Source: Aeromonas veronii (GTDB lineage: Bacteria; Pseudomonadota; Gammaproteobacteria; Enterobacterales; Aeromonadaceae). Taken from it: DNA of 64,000 bases. The stretch is from positions 3,808,501 to 3,872,500 of the forward strand of contig CP101033.1 in the NCBI GenBank assembly GCA_041319085.1. The letters run 5' to 3'. A program made the translations under genes and the position numbers. Each line of letters starts with the position of its first letter. Position 1 is the stretch's first letter. Under the pieces are notes generated by a model. That model had not been told where the DNA came from. It did not search any database and worked only from the letters and a program-made list of their open reading frames with translations. Of this stretch, positions 8,876 through 16,555 are shown piece after piece.

Positions 8876-9937
8876 TTATTCGAACTCTTGTTCGCTTTCG
8901 TCTTCAAACTCTTCGGCAGCAGCAGCCACCGGCTTTTCTGCCGGCACGGCGCCGGAGAGCAGCAGCTCGCGCAGGCGCGCTTCCACTTCGCCAGCCATCA
9001 CCTTGTTCTCGGCGAACAGCTTCATGACGTTGGCCTTGCCCTGACCGATCTTCTCGCCGTTGTAGCTGTACCAGGCACCGGCCTTGTCGATCAGCTTGTG
9101 CTTGACGCCCAGGTCAACCAGCTCACCCTCTTTGGAGATACCGGCACCGTAGAAAATCTGGAATTCAGCCTGTTTGAAGGGCGGGGCCACCTTGTTCTTG
9201 ACCACTTTGACGCGGGTCTCGTTACCGACCACTTCGTCACCTTCCTTGATGGCGCCGATACGACGGATATCGAGACGCACGGAGGCGTAGAACTTGAGCG
9301 CGTTACCACCTGTGGTGGTCTCCGGGCTACCGAACATGACGCCAATCTTCATCCGGATCTGGTTGATGAAGATGCACAGGCAGTTGGCGTTCTTGATGTT
9401 GGCGGTCAGCTTGCGCAGCGCCTGGGACATCAGACGGGCCTGAAGGCCCACGTGGGAATCACCCATTTCGCCTTCGATTTCCGCTTTCGGGGTCAGGGCC
9501 GCCACGGAGTCGACGATGATGACGTCAACGGCGTTGGAGCGAACCAGCATGTCGCAAATTTCCAGCGCCTGTTCACCGGTATCCGGCTGGGAAATCAGCA
9601 GGTCGTCAACGTTGACGCCCAGCTTGGCAGCATAGATAGGGTCGAGTGCGTGTTCCGCATCGACGAAGGCACAGGTTTTGCCTTTCTTCTGGGCTTCCGC
9701 GATCACCTGCAGGGTGAGGGTGGTTTTACCGGAAGATTCCGGGCCGTAGATCTCGACGATACGGCCACACGGCAGACCGCCGATGCCCAGCGCCACGTCC
9801 AGCGAGAGGGAACCGGTAGAGATGGCTTCGATATCCATGGTCTTGCTGTCGCCCAGACGCATGATGGAACCTTTGCCGAACTGCTTTTCAATCTGACCCA
9901 GCGCAGCCGCCAGTGCCTTCTGTTTGTTCTGATCCAT
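8876..9937 (-). CDS. recA: Recombinase RecA
   Basis: RecA forms the ATP-dependent strand-exchange filament and acts as co-protease for LexA. The 353-aa protein contains Walker [13 protein letters not shown] at about 66-77, Walker [11 protein letters not shown], the DNA-binding L1/L2 loops (including [25 protein letters not shown]) and the acidic C-terminal tail [12 protein letters not shown]. No intein interrupts it. It is preceded by a canonical SOS-controlled promoter. Confidence 0.99.
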   Translation of the reverse strand: MDQNKQKALAAALGQIEKQFGKGSIMRLGDSKTMDIEAISTGSLSLDVALGIGGLPCGRIVEIYGPESSGKTTLTLQVIAEAQKKGKTCAFVDAEHALDPIYAAKLGVNVDDLLISQPDTGEQALEICDMLVRSNAVDVIIVDSVAALTPKAEIEGEMGDSHVGLQARLMSQALRKLTANIKNANCLCIFINQIRMKIGVMFGSPETTTGGNALKFYASVRLDIRRIGAIKEGDEVVGNETRVKVVKNKVAPPFKQAEFQIFYGAGISKEGELVDLGVKHKLIDKAGAWYSYNGEKIGQGKANVMKLFAENKVMAGEVEARLRELLLSGAVPAEKPVAAAAEEFEDESEQEFE

Positions 9938-9982
9938 GCCAATCTCCGCTGGAAATCGTGAGTAAGAAGTGAAGTTGGGCTA

Positions 9983-10010
9983 AGTATACTGTCTATTCAT
10001 ACAGTATCAA
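9983..10010 (-). promoter_or_regulatory. recA promoter with LexA (SOS) box
   Basis: The minus strand reads -35 TTGATA (10005-10010), a 16-bp spacer and -10 TATACT (9983-9988). Inside it lies the palindrome TACTGT-N8-ACAGTA (9987-10006), matching the LexA consensus CTGT-N8-ACAG exactly at all eight conserved positions. The operator covers the spacer and the -10, so LexA would block RNA polymerase. Confidence 0.95.
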
Positions 10011-10017
10011 GCCCAAT

Positions 10018-10509
10018 TTATCTGAGCAGGACCAACAGACCCGACAAGGCCTGTCTCACCGCCTGCTGGCGCACCTGTCGGCGATCCCCGTCGAAGCGGG
10101 CGAGCAGGGAGTGATGACGGCCATTGTGGTCAGCCCAGGCGAACCAGACGGTGCCTACCGGCTTGCCCTCGGTAGCGCCGCCGGGGCCGGCGATGCCGCT
10201 GATGGCCACACTGATGGCGGCCGACGAGTGGGCCAGCGCGCCGCGGGCCATCTCCAGCACCACAGCTTCGCTCACTGCGCCGTGCTGCTCCAGGCTCTCG
10301 CTGCTCACCCCCAGCATCTGCTGCTTGGCCTCGTTGGTGTAGGTGACAAACCCGCGATCGAACCAGCCGGAGCTGCCCGCAATGTCGGTGATGGCGCTGG
10401 CCACCCCGCCACCAGTACAGGATTCGGCGGTCGCCGCCCGCCAGCCCCGCTGACCGAGGGCCCGTCCCAGCTCGATGGCAAGGTGCTCTATCTCTGCATC
10501 CAGTTTCAT
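10018..10509 (-). CDS. pncC: Nicotinamide-nucleotide amidase PncC (CinA C-terminal family)
   Basis: PncC deamidates nicotinamide mononucleotide to nicotinate mononucleotide in pyridine-nucleotide salvage. The 163-aa product contains the family motifs TAESCTGGGVASAITDIAGSSGWFDRGFVTYTNEAK at about 28-64 and AISGIAGPGGATEGKPVGTVWFAW at about 103-127. It corresponds to the stand-alone C-terminal domain of CinA. The ATG at 10509 has AGAAGG 7 nt upstream; the GTG one codon earlier is less well spaced. It lies just upstream of recA, a widespread pairing. Confidence 0.9.
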   Translation of the reverse strand: MKLDAEIEHLAIELGRALGQRGWRAATAESCTGGGVASAITDIAGSSGWFDRGFVTYTNEAKQQMLGVSSESLEQHGAVSEAVVLEMARGALAHSSAAISVAISGIAGPGGATEGKPVGTVWFAWADHNGRHHSLLARFDGDRRQVRQQAVRQALSGLLVLLR

Positions 10510-10512
10510 CAC

Positions 10513-10868
10513 GACGCCTTCTGAATCCGCTCAAGAGGCACATTATGCGATCCCGCTACCGCCGCCCGCAACCTCAGCAGACCGCCACGGCCAGCGCGCT
10601 TGCCTGCTGCAATGAGGTGTCGCACCGGTGCCATACTTCAATACTGCAGAGCCGCCGCGCCCGGCACACCACCGCCCCGGGACAGTGGGACGACATAACC
10701 CGATCGAATCCCAATCGGCGCAACAGGGATCCGCCACTCGGGGGCTCCATATCCAATGATGGGGGCCTAGGTTGCGGCAGTGGGGGCTTCTCGGCACCTA
10801 GCTGAAAGCCTTGCGGGACAACGGTTGGACACTCGGCGGGCCTGTAACGGCGCGGGCTGGTGGCCTGA
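10513..10868. other. Unassigned stretch between pncC and the GGGGGTA cluster
   Basis: About 350 bp with several open frames on both strands (for example 10545-10805 plus and 10543-10797 minus). None has a ribosome site, a known motif or a plausible composition. The position, between an integration-type motif cluster and core genes, fits scar DNA from an excised or decayed element, but no integrase remnant was recognised. Confidence 0.4.
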
Positions 10869-10930
10869 GGGGGTACTTTTTACCCCCATCTGGACTGATA
10901 CCCCCAGATGTACCCCCGGCAATGGGGGTA
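10869..10930. repeat. Cluster of five GGGGGTA/TACCCCC motifs next to tRNA-Leu
   Basis: The heptamer occurs five times in 62 bp: GGGGGTA at 10869 and 10924, and TACCCCC at 10881, 10899 and 10911. Short repeated motifs of this kind on the 3' side of a tRNA gene resemble arm-type binding sites of tyrosine integrases of P4-like islands. No integrase gene is present, so this looks like an empty or decayed attachment region. The integrase link is an inference. Confidence 0.6.
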
Positions 10931-10964
10931 TGTCATGAGGCTATGTGATACGACAGGAAATAAC

Positions 10965-10998
10965 AAAAAACCCGCAGAGCCTTAAGCTATGCGGGTTT
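10965..10998 (-). terminator. Terminator of tRNA-Leu
   Basis: The stem AAACCCGCA / TGCGGGTTT with an extended inner hairpin is followed on the minus strand by TTTTTTGTT. It lies 35 bp past the 3' end of tRNA-Leu. Confidence 0.9.
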
Positions 10999-11032
10999 CA
11001 GGTCTGCCGTGATACGGCATGAAACTGTAATA

Positions 11033-11118
11033 TGGTGCCCGGGGTCGGACTCGAACCGACACGGTTATTCACCGGCGGATTTTGAATCCGCTGCGTCTAC
11101 CGATTTCGCCACCCGGGC
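11033..11118 (-). tRNA. tRNA-Leu(CAA), leuX-like
   Basis: An 86-nt class II tRNA with encoded CCA. The acceptor GCCCGGG pairs with CCCGGGC. The anticodon stem-loop GCGGA-TTCAAAA-TCCGC gives anticodon CAA (UUG codons). In E. coli the tRNA-Leu(CAA) gene leuX is the P4 attachment site, so this is the equivalent gene near lptFG/pepA. Confidence 0.97.
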
Positions 11119-11261
11119 AACTGCGAGGGATTATACGAATGGCGCGAGGCCATGCAAGGTGTTTTTCGATTGAACACGCCCGTTTGCTCATTTATTCAAC
11201 GCCTTGCCGATGCGGGGCCAGTTACATAGAATGCCGCCATCATCTTAATGGAATAAAAACG

Positions 11262-11795
11262 ATGGCCAAGCCTAAAAAAGTCCAACAAAAATCCCCCTCT
11301 CCCGCCACTCAGCCATACCCGTCAGCGGGGCTGCTGCGTCGCCTCGGCGCCCTGATCTATGATGCACTGGTCGTAACCTCGCTGCTGATCATCGCTGGCT
11401 TTATCGGCATGGGTGTCGCCAAGCTGCTGCTGGTCACCGGCATGGCCAGCGCGCCGGCGGGCGAAGATGCCGTCTGGTTGCTGACAAGCCACCCCCTGAG
11501 CCTGATCTATACCCTGTGGCTCGCCTTTGTGATCTGCGGTTTCTACACCTGGTTCTGGACCCGCGCTGGCCAGACCGTCGGCATGCGCGCCTGGCGGCTG
11601 CGCATTCAGAACCAAGATGGCAGCCATATCAGCATTACCCAGGCGCTGATCCGTCTCGCCACCGCCGCCTTTGGTCTGGGCAACCTGATGTGCCTGTTCA
11701 ACCGCCAGCATCCCCGGGCGTTCCAAGATATCTGGGCCGAGTGCGAAGTGATTGTGCTGAGCAAACAGGAAAATCTGGCACTGCTGAACAAGTAA
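11262..11795 (+). CDS. RDD-family membrane protein
   Basis: The 177-aa protein has a Lys/Pro-rich N-terminus and then the RDD signature region: GLLRRLGALIYDALVVTSLLIIAGFIG (first transmembrane segment, R-x-x-A-x-x-(Y/I)D). A second segment lies at LIYTLWLAFVICGFYTWFW. The conserved GQTVGMRAWRLRIQNQDG motif follows, with a short last hydrophobic stretch. RDD proteins are small membrane proteins, some proposed to act in ion transport; the function here is not established. The ATG at 11262 has only a weak ribosome site (GGAATAAAAACG). It is convergent with lptG and shares a bidirectional terminator with it. Confidence 0.85.
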   Translation: MAKPKKVQQKSPSPATQPYPSAGLLRRLGALIYDALVVTSLLIIAGFIGMGVAKLLLVTGMASAPAGEDAVWLLTSHPLSLIYTLWLAFVICGFYTWFWTRAGQTVGMRAWRLRIQNQDGSHISITQALIRLATAAFGLGNLMCLFNRQHPRAFQDIWAECEVIVLSKQENLALLNK

Positions 11796-11816
11796 TACCG
11801 GATCAATGCAATAACG

Positions 11817-11844
11817 AAAGAGGGCACCAACAGGTGCCCTCTTT
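11817..11844. terminator. Bidirectional terminator between the RDD gene and lptG
   Basis: A perfect 12-bp stem AAAGAGGGCACC / GGTGCCCTCTTT with an AACA loop lies between two convergent genes. Confidence 0.85.
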
Positions 11845-11861
11845 GCATTACCACGTGTAAA

Positions 11862-12932
11862 TTACTGCTTGCGACTGAGGATGTAGAAGGAGATGCCGCC
11901 AAACAGCAGACTGGGCGCGACAGCCGCCAGGATCGGCGGTACCGCATAGACCAGACTGATGGGGCCAAACACCCGATCACTCACATAGACGGCGAAACCG
12001 GTCATGATCCCCATCAGCATCCGCGCCCCCATGCTCACCGAGCGCAGCGGGCCGAAGATGAAGGAGGAGGCCAGCAGGATCATCGCCACCACCGAGAGCG
12101 GTGACAGCAGTTTGCGCCACATCTCCAGCTTGTAGCGGCCGGCATCCTGCTTGTTGGCATCGAGATAGCCGATGTAGTCGAGCAGACCGGAGACCGAGAG
12201 GTTCTCTGGGTCGATACTCACCACCCCCAGCTGCTTGGGCGTCAACTCTGAGCTCCACTCCATCTTGTCGTGCTGTTCGCTGCGGATCTGCGCCGGGTCG
12301 TCGAAGCGGGTAACCTGGGTCTGCTTGAGCAGCCAGTGGTGGCGCTCAAACACCCCCTCCTGCGCCTGCACCACGTCGATCAGCTTGCGCTCGGGGGTGA
12401 AGCGATAGAGGGTGATGCCGGTGAGGGCGCCGTCGTTACGCACCCCGTTGATATTGACGAAGTTGTTGCCATCGCGAGCCCACACCCCGTAGGCGGAAAC
12501 CGTCAGACGACCTTCAGACAGCGCGCCCGCCTTGATGTCATCTGCCATCCGCTTGGCGATGGGGGCCACATACTCCCCCATCAGCCCCACCATGATCATC
12601 AGCGGGATCGCCGTCTTGAGCGCCGCCATCACGATACTGATCTTGGAGCGGCCCGCCGCCTGCATCACCACCAACTCTGAGCTGGTCGCCAGCTGACCCA
12701 GACCAATCAGGCCACCCAGCAGCGCGGCCAGCGGGAAGAACAGCACCGCCTCCTTGGGCATGGAGAGCAGCACATAGTAGAGGGCGTTGATCATGTCATA
12801 GTTGCCGTCACCGACTGACTTGAGCTGCTCCACATACTTGATGAGCCCGGCAAGGCCAACCAGCGTGATTTCACACAGCAGGATCGACATGAAAATGATC
12901 CGACCGATATACCTATCGATAATGCCAAACAT
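11862..12932 (-). CDS. lptG: LPS export permease LptG
   Basis: LptG is one of the two inner-membrane subunits of the LptB2FG ABC complex that extracts lipopolysaccharide for transport to the outer membrane. The 356-aa product starts MFGIIDRYIGRIIFMSILLCEITLVGLAGLIKYVEQL, matches the YjgP/YjgQ family throughout, and has three N-terminal and three C-terminal membrane segments around a periplasmic domain. The ATG at 12932 has AGGA upstream. The start overlaps by one base (TGATG) the stop of a short upstream frame created by a local duplication, so translation may be coupled to that frame rather than directly to lptF. Confidence 0.95.
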   Translation of the reverse strand: MFGIIDRYIGRIIFMSILLCEITLVGLAGLIKYVEQLKSVGDGNYDMINALYYVLLSMPKEAVLFFPLAALLGGLIGLGQLATSSELVVMQAAGRSKISIVMAALKTAIPLMIMVGLMGEYVAPIAKRMADDIKAGALSEGRLTVSAYGVWARDGNNFVNINGVRNDGALTGITLYRFTPERKLIDVVQAQEGVFERHHWLLKQTQVTRFDDPAQIRSEQHDKMEWSSELTPKQLGVVSIDPENLSVSGLLDYIGYLDANKQDAGRYKLEMWRKLLSPLSVVAMILLASSFIFGPLRSVSMGARMLMGIMTGFAVYVSDRVFGPISLVYAVPPILAAVAPSLLFGGISFYILSRKQ

Positions 12933-13079
12933 CAGCAGATGTTCCTCTGTTGCAGCTTCATGCTGATTTGCTCCTGAGGCGCGATACACCGGGTCGACAT
13001 CAAAATGACCCGATTGTCATATCTATCGAGAATGCCAAACATCAGCAGAAGTTCCTATGTTGCAGCATCACGCTGATTT
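12882..13079 (-). repeat. Imperfect 88-bp duplication at the lptF/lptG boundary (110-bp offset)
   Basis: The segment 12992-13079 (end of lptF plus spacer) and the segment 12882-12969 (spacer plus first codons of lptG) are about 85% identical and offset by 110 bp. Both include AACAxAGGAACxTCTGCTGATG and the first codons MFGI(L/I)DRY. The upstream copy therefore has its own ribosome site and ATG. Confidence 0.9.
12932..13042 (-). CDS. 36-codon leader ORF derived from a duplicated lptG start
   Basis: This ORF begins with the duplicated lptG start (ATG at 13042, AGGA upstream as in lptG), reads MFGILDRYDNRVILMS, then diverges. It ends in a TGA whose last A is the first base of the lptG ATG. With a ribosome site and a TGATG junction it could be translated and couple lptF to lptG. 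It could equally be a harmless scar. No function is proposed for the peptide. Confidence 0.45.
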   Translation of the reverse strand: MFGILDRYDNRVILMSTRCIAPQEQISMKLQQRNIC

Positions 13080-14180
13080 TCTGTTGAAATAACGGCCCTT
13101 CACCCCGTTCCACCAGCTGGTGCCCTGCAGATTGAGGGGCAGGCCGATAAACAGCAGGTAACCGAGTGGCACCAGGAACATCCCCGGCCAGTAGGGCAGC
13201 CGACCGCTGTCGATAGACGAACGGGCAGCGCTGAGCAGCAGGAAGTAGGAGAGATAGAGCATGATGGCAGGCAACAGCTTGGCGTAGCGCCCCTGACGGG
13301 GGTTGACCCGCGCCAGCGGTACCACCAGCAGGGTGAGCACCGGAATGGATAGGGGTAGCGAGATACGCCACTGCAATTCCGCCATCATGGCGTTGTCCTG
13401 GGTACCGAACAGCTCCATGGTCGGCTTGGCCGCCGCCTTGCGATTGGAACGCTCCATCTCCTGCTGGCGGATCACCAGACCATATTCGCGAAAATCGGAG
13501 ATCTGGAACTGTTTGCCGGAGAAGTTCCCCTCGTAGCGGGAGCCATCCATCAGAGTCAGCCACTGCAGGCCGTTCTCATCGACCGTCACCACCCCTTCGG
13601 TCGCCACTACCACCGAGGGAGGGGTGCTCCCCTCCGCCCGCTGCAGCACGAAGATCTTTTGCAGTTTTGAGCCGTTGTCGTTCAAATCCTGGATATAGGC
13701 AACCAGACGCCCCTTATCGAGATCCATAAAGCGGCCCGCCTGCAGGAAGGAGATCCCCGGATCGGCCTTGAACTCGTCGATCACCTGATACTCGCGCTCC
13801 TTGGCCTGTGGGGCGATCCAGCCGGTGTTGAACGCCGCGACCACAGCCGTCAGCAAAGCCAGCAACATGGCGCTGCGCATCACGAAACGGTGGCTGAAGC
13901 CGACCGCATGCATCACTGTCATCTCGCTTTCGGCGTAGAGGCGACCATGGGCAAACAAAATGGCTAAAAAGAGACTGATAGGCAGCATCAACAACGCCAT
14001 ATTGGGCAAGTTGAGCAGCAGCAGGGTGGAGACCAGACGTGTCGGCACCTCGCCATCGGCGGCATCACCGATGATCTTGATAAATTGTTGGCTGACAAAG
14101 ATAAGCAGCAATACGAATAACACTGCCAGCTGGGTTTTCAGGGTTTCCCTGAACAAATATCGGAAAACGATCACAGTCAT
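13068..14180 (-). CDS. lptF: LPS export permease LptF
   Basis: LptF is the partner permease of LptG in the LPS transport ABC complex. The 370-aa product starts MTVIVFRYLFRETLKTQLAVLFVLLLIFVSQQFIKIIGDAADGEVP and has the family features LPISLFLAILFAHGRLYAESEMTVMHAVGFS and a C-terminal membrane bundle. The ATG at 14180 is preferred over a TTG two codons upstream. It is divergent from pepA, as in E. coli. Confidence 0.95.
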   Translation of the reverse strand: MTVIVFRYLFRETLKTQLAVLFVLLLIFVSQQFIKIIGDAADGEVPTRLVSTLLLLNLPNMALLMLPISLFLAILFAHGRLYAESEMTVMHAVGFSHRFVMRSAMLLALLTAVVAAFNTGWIAPQAKEREYQVIDEFKADPGISFLQAGRFMDLDKGRLVAYIQDLNDNGSKLQKIFVLQRAEGSTPPSVVVATEGVVTVDENGLQWLTLMDGSRYEGNFSGKQFQISDFREYGLVIRQQEMERSNRKAAAKPTMELFGTQDNAMMAELQWRISLPLSIPVLTLLVVPLARVNPRQGRYAKLLPAIMLYLSYFLLLSAARSSIDSGRLPYWPGMFLVPLGYLLFIGLPLNLQGTSWWNGVKGRYFNRKSA

Positions 14181-14352
14181 TCCCAAGTAAACTTGTGTTT
14201 TTAGTCGAATGCCTGAAAAATAGGGCCGTATATTGGATTTTTACCAGTTTAAACTGCGGAGTCTGTGGCTGTTCGCTCCGCCTCTGATACCCCAACAAGC
14301 ACCGCATTATTCAACAAAAGGTGCCTTTTGTCTTTAGGATGTAGGAGATTCC
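14181..14352. promoter_or_regulatory. Divergent lptF / pepA promoter region
   Basis: 172 bp separate the two divergent starts, with AT-rich stretches around 14190-14250 and 14305-14340. No single -35/-10 pair stood out enough to place exactly. Confidence 0.5.
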
Positions 14353-15861
14353 ATGGAGTTCAGTGTAAAGAGTGGCAGTCCAGAGAAGCAACGGAGCGCC
14401 TGCGTCGTAGTTGGCGTATTTGAGCCTCGTCGCCTCTCTCCGGTTGCCGAACAACTGGACAAGATCAGCGATGGCTATATCAGTTCGCTGCTGCGCCGTG
14501 GCGACCTGGAAGGGAAACCAGGCCAGATGCTGCTGCTGCATCAAGTACCGGGCGTGCTCAGCGAGCGCGTACTGCTGGTCGGCTGCGGCAAGGAGCGGGA
14601 ACTCGACGAACGCCAGTACAAGCAGATCATCAACAAGACCATCACCACCCTGAACGAAACCGGCTCCATGGAAGCGGTCTGCTTCCTCACCGAGCTGCAC
14701 GTCAAGGGTCGGGATACCTATTGGAAGGTGCGCCAGGCGGTAGAAACCACCAAGGCGGGCCTCTACAGCTTCGATCAGTTCAAGACCAACAAGGCCGAGC
14801 CTCGTCGCCCACTGCGCAAGCTGGTGTTCAACGTGCCGACGCGTCGGGAACTGACCATTGGTGAAAAAGCCATCGCGCACGGTCTGGCCGTGGCCAAGGG
14901 TGTGCGGGTCTGCCGCGACGTGGCGAACATGCCGCCCAACGTCTGCAACCCGGCCTATCTGGCTTCCCAGGCCCGTCGTCTGGCCGATGCCTTCGACAAC
15001 ATCACCACCAAGGTGGTGGGCGAGCAGGAGATGGCCGAACTCGGCATGAACTCCTATCTGGCAGTTGCTCGTGGTTCCGATAACGAAGCCATGATGGCCA
15101 TTATCGAATACAAGGGTCATCCGGATGCCAAGCCCATCGTGCTGGTCGGCAAGGGTCTGACCTTTGACTCCGGCGGCATCTCCATCAAGCCTGCTGACGG
15201 CATGGACGAGATGAAGTACGACATGGGTGGCGCCGCCTCCGTGCTCGGTACCATGCATGCGCTGGCCCAGCTGCAGCTGCCGATCAACGTCATCGGTGTG
15301 CTGGCTGGCTGCGAGAACATGCCGGGTGGCAACGCCTATCGCCCGGGTGACATCCTCACCTCCATGTCCGGCCAGACCATCGAAGTGCTCAACACCGATG
15401 CGGAAGGTCGTCTGGTACTGTGTGATGCGCTGACCTATGTGGACCGCTTCGATCCGGAAACCGTGATCGATGTGGCGACCCTGACCGGTGCCTGCGTCAT
15501 CGCGCTGGGCCACCACACCTCGGGGCTGCTGGCCAACCACAACCCGCTGGCCCACGAGCTGCTCAACGCCTCCGAGCAGGCGGGTGATCGCGCCTGGCGT
15601 CTGCCGCTGTTTGACGAGTATCAGGAGCAGATCGACAGCCCGTTCGCCGACATGGCCAACATCGGCGGTCGTCCGGCCGGGACCATCACCGCGGCCGCCT
15701 TCCTGTCACGCTTCACCAAGAAGTACAACTGGGCCCACCTGGATATCGCCGGGACCGCCTGGAAGAGTGGCAAGGACAAAGGCTCCACCGGTCGCCCGGT
15801 GCCGTTGCTGACCCAGTTCCTGCTGAACCGGGCTGGCGTGGATATCGAAGAGAAAGAGTAA
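14353..15861 (+). CDS. pepA: Leucyl aminopeptidase PepA
   Basis: PepA is a hexameric cytoplasmic M17 metallopeptidase that removes N-terminal residues; in E. coli it also binds DNA in Xer recombination and carAB control. The 502-aa protein has the metal and active-site motifs [16 protein letters not shown] at about 263-278, [11 protein letters not shown], and the signature [16 protein letters not shown] at about 346-361. The ribosome site GGAG lies 7 nt before the ATG. It heads the conserved pepA-holC-valS order. Confidence 0.97.
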   Translation: MEFSVKSGSPEKQRSACVVVGVFEPRRLSPVAEQLDKISDGYISSLLRRGDLEGKPGQMLLLHQVPGVLSERVLLVGCGKERELDERQYKQIINKTITTLNETGSMEAVCFLTELHVKGRDTYWKVRQAVETTKAGLYSFDQFKTNKAEPRRPLRKLVFNVPTRRELTIGEKAIAHGLAVAKGVRVCRDVANMPPNVCNPAYLASQARRLADAFDNITTKVVGEQEMAELGMNSYLAVARGSDNEAMMAIIEYKGHPDAKPIVLVGKGLTFDSGGISIKPADGMDEMKYDMGGAASVLGTMHALAQLQLPINVIGVLAGCENMPGGNAYRPGDILTSMSGQTIEVLNTDAEGRLVLCDALTYVDRFDPETVIDVATLTGACVIALGHHTSGLLANHNPLAHELLNASEQAGDRAWRLPLFDEYQEQIDSPFADMANIGGRPAGTITAAAFLSRFTKKYNWAHLDIAGTAWKSGKDKGSTGRPVPLLTQFLLNRAGVDIEEKE

Positions 15862-15915
15862 CTTTTTCATCCCTTCTGATGCTTGCATCAAAAGGGATGG
15901 CGTTACCCTGAACCA

Positions 15916-15945
15916 CAAGGAAGAGGCCCGCCTCTTCCTTGTTTC
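15916..15945 (+). terminator. Terminator-like hairpin after pepA
   Basis: A perfect 11-bp stem CAAGGAAGAGG / CCTCTTCCTTG with a CCCG loop is followed by TTTCATT. A second hairpin (TCCCTT..TGATGC / GCATCA..AAGGGA, about 15870-15898) lies just upstream. Together they may reduce read-through into holC. Confidence 0.7.
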
Positions 15946-16035
15946 ATTCTTGAATCAGTGAGCTGCGAACGGGGAACGCCCCGTCAGCCTCATGAGGCGG
16001 TCAACAATCCGTCACCGCAAAACGGGATCAACCTG

Positions 16036-16491
16036 ATGAGCCAAGTGACCTTTTACCTGATGAGCGAACAGGATGACGCGCAGGCCTCTGCGGTCGAGCG
16101 ACTGGCCTGTACCCTGGCGGCCGAGTCTTGGGGCGCGGGCCATATCTACCTGTTGTGCAACGATGAGGCTCAGGCCCTGCGCCTCGACGAACTGCTGTGG
16201 CAGCTGCCGCCGGAGCGCTTCGTGCCGCACCAGTTGCAAGGCGAAAGCGGCATGGCCCCGGTGGAGATCGGCTTTCAGCCGCCGAAACGGCGCTACGCCC
16301 GCCTCATCAATCTGGCCACTGCGACACCTTTGTTTGCAGGACACTTCGCTCAAGTGGTAGATTTTGTCCCCACTGATGAAACACAAAAGCAGCAAGCCCG
16401 CGAGCGCTACAAGCACTATCGCCAGGCAGGCCATACCCTCGAAATGAGGGATCAGCCCGTCCTTGCCGCACCGGATCCGACGCAGCCCTGA
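16036..16491 (+). CDS. holC: DNA polymerase III chi subunit HolC
   Basis: HolC belongs to the clamp-loader complex and contacts SSB. The 151-aa protein starts [14 protein letters not shown] and carries the chi-family stretches [42 protein letters not shown] and [20 protein letters not shown], ending with [27 protein letters not shown]. The ATG at 16036 is chosen because the longer frame upstream is non-conserved. It sits between pepA and valS as in other gammaproteobacteria. Confidence 0.92.
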   Translation: MSQVTFYLMSEQDDAQASAVERLACTLAAESWGAGHIYLLCNDEAQALRLDELLWQLPPERFVPHQLQGESGMAPVEIGFQPPKRRYARLINLATATPLFAGHFAQVVDFVPTDETQKQQARERYKHYRQAGHTLEMRDQPVLAAPDPTQP

Positions 16492-16555
16492 CTGCAACCA
16501 ATTGATCCATAAAGAATCAACACCAGACTCCATCCATCCAGATTACGGCGAGACC

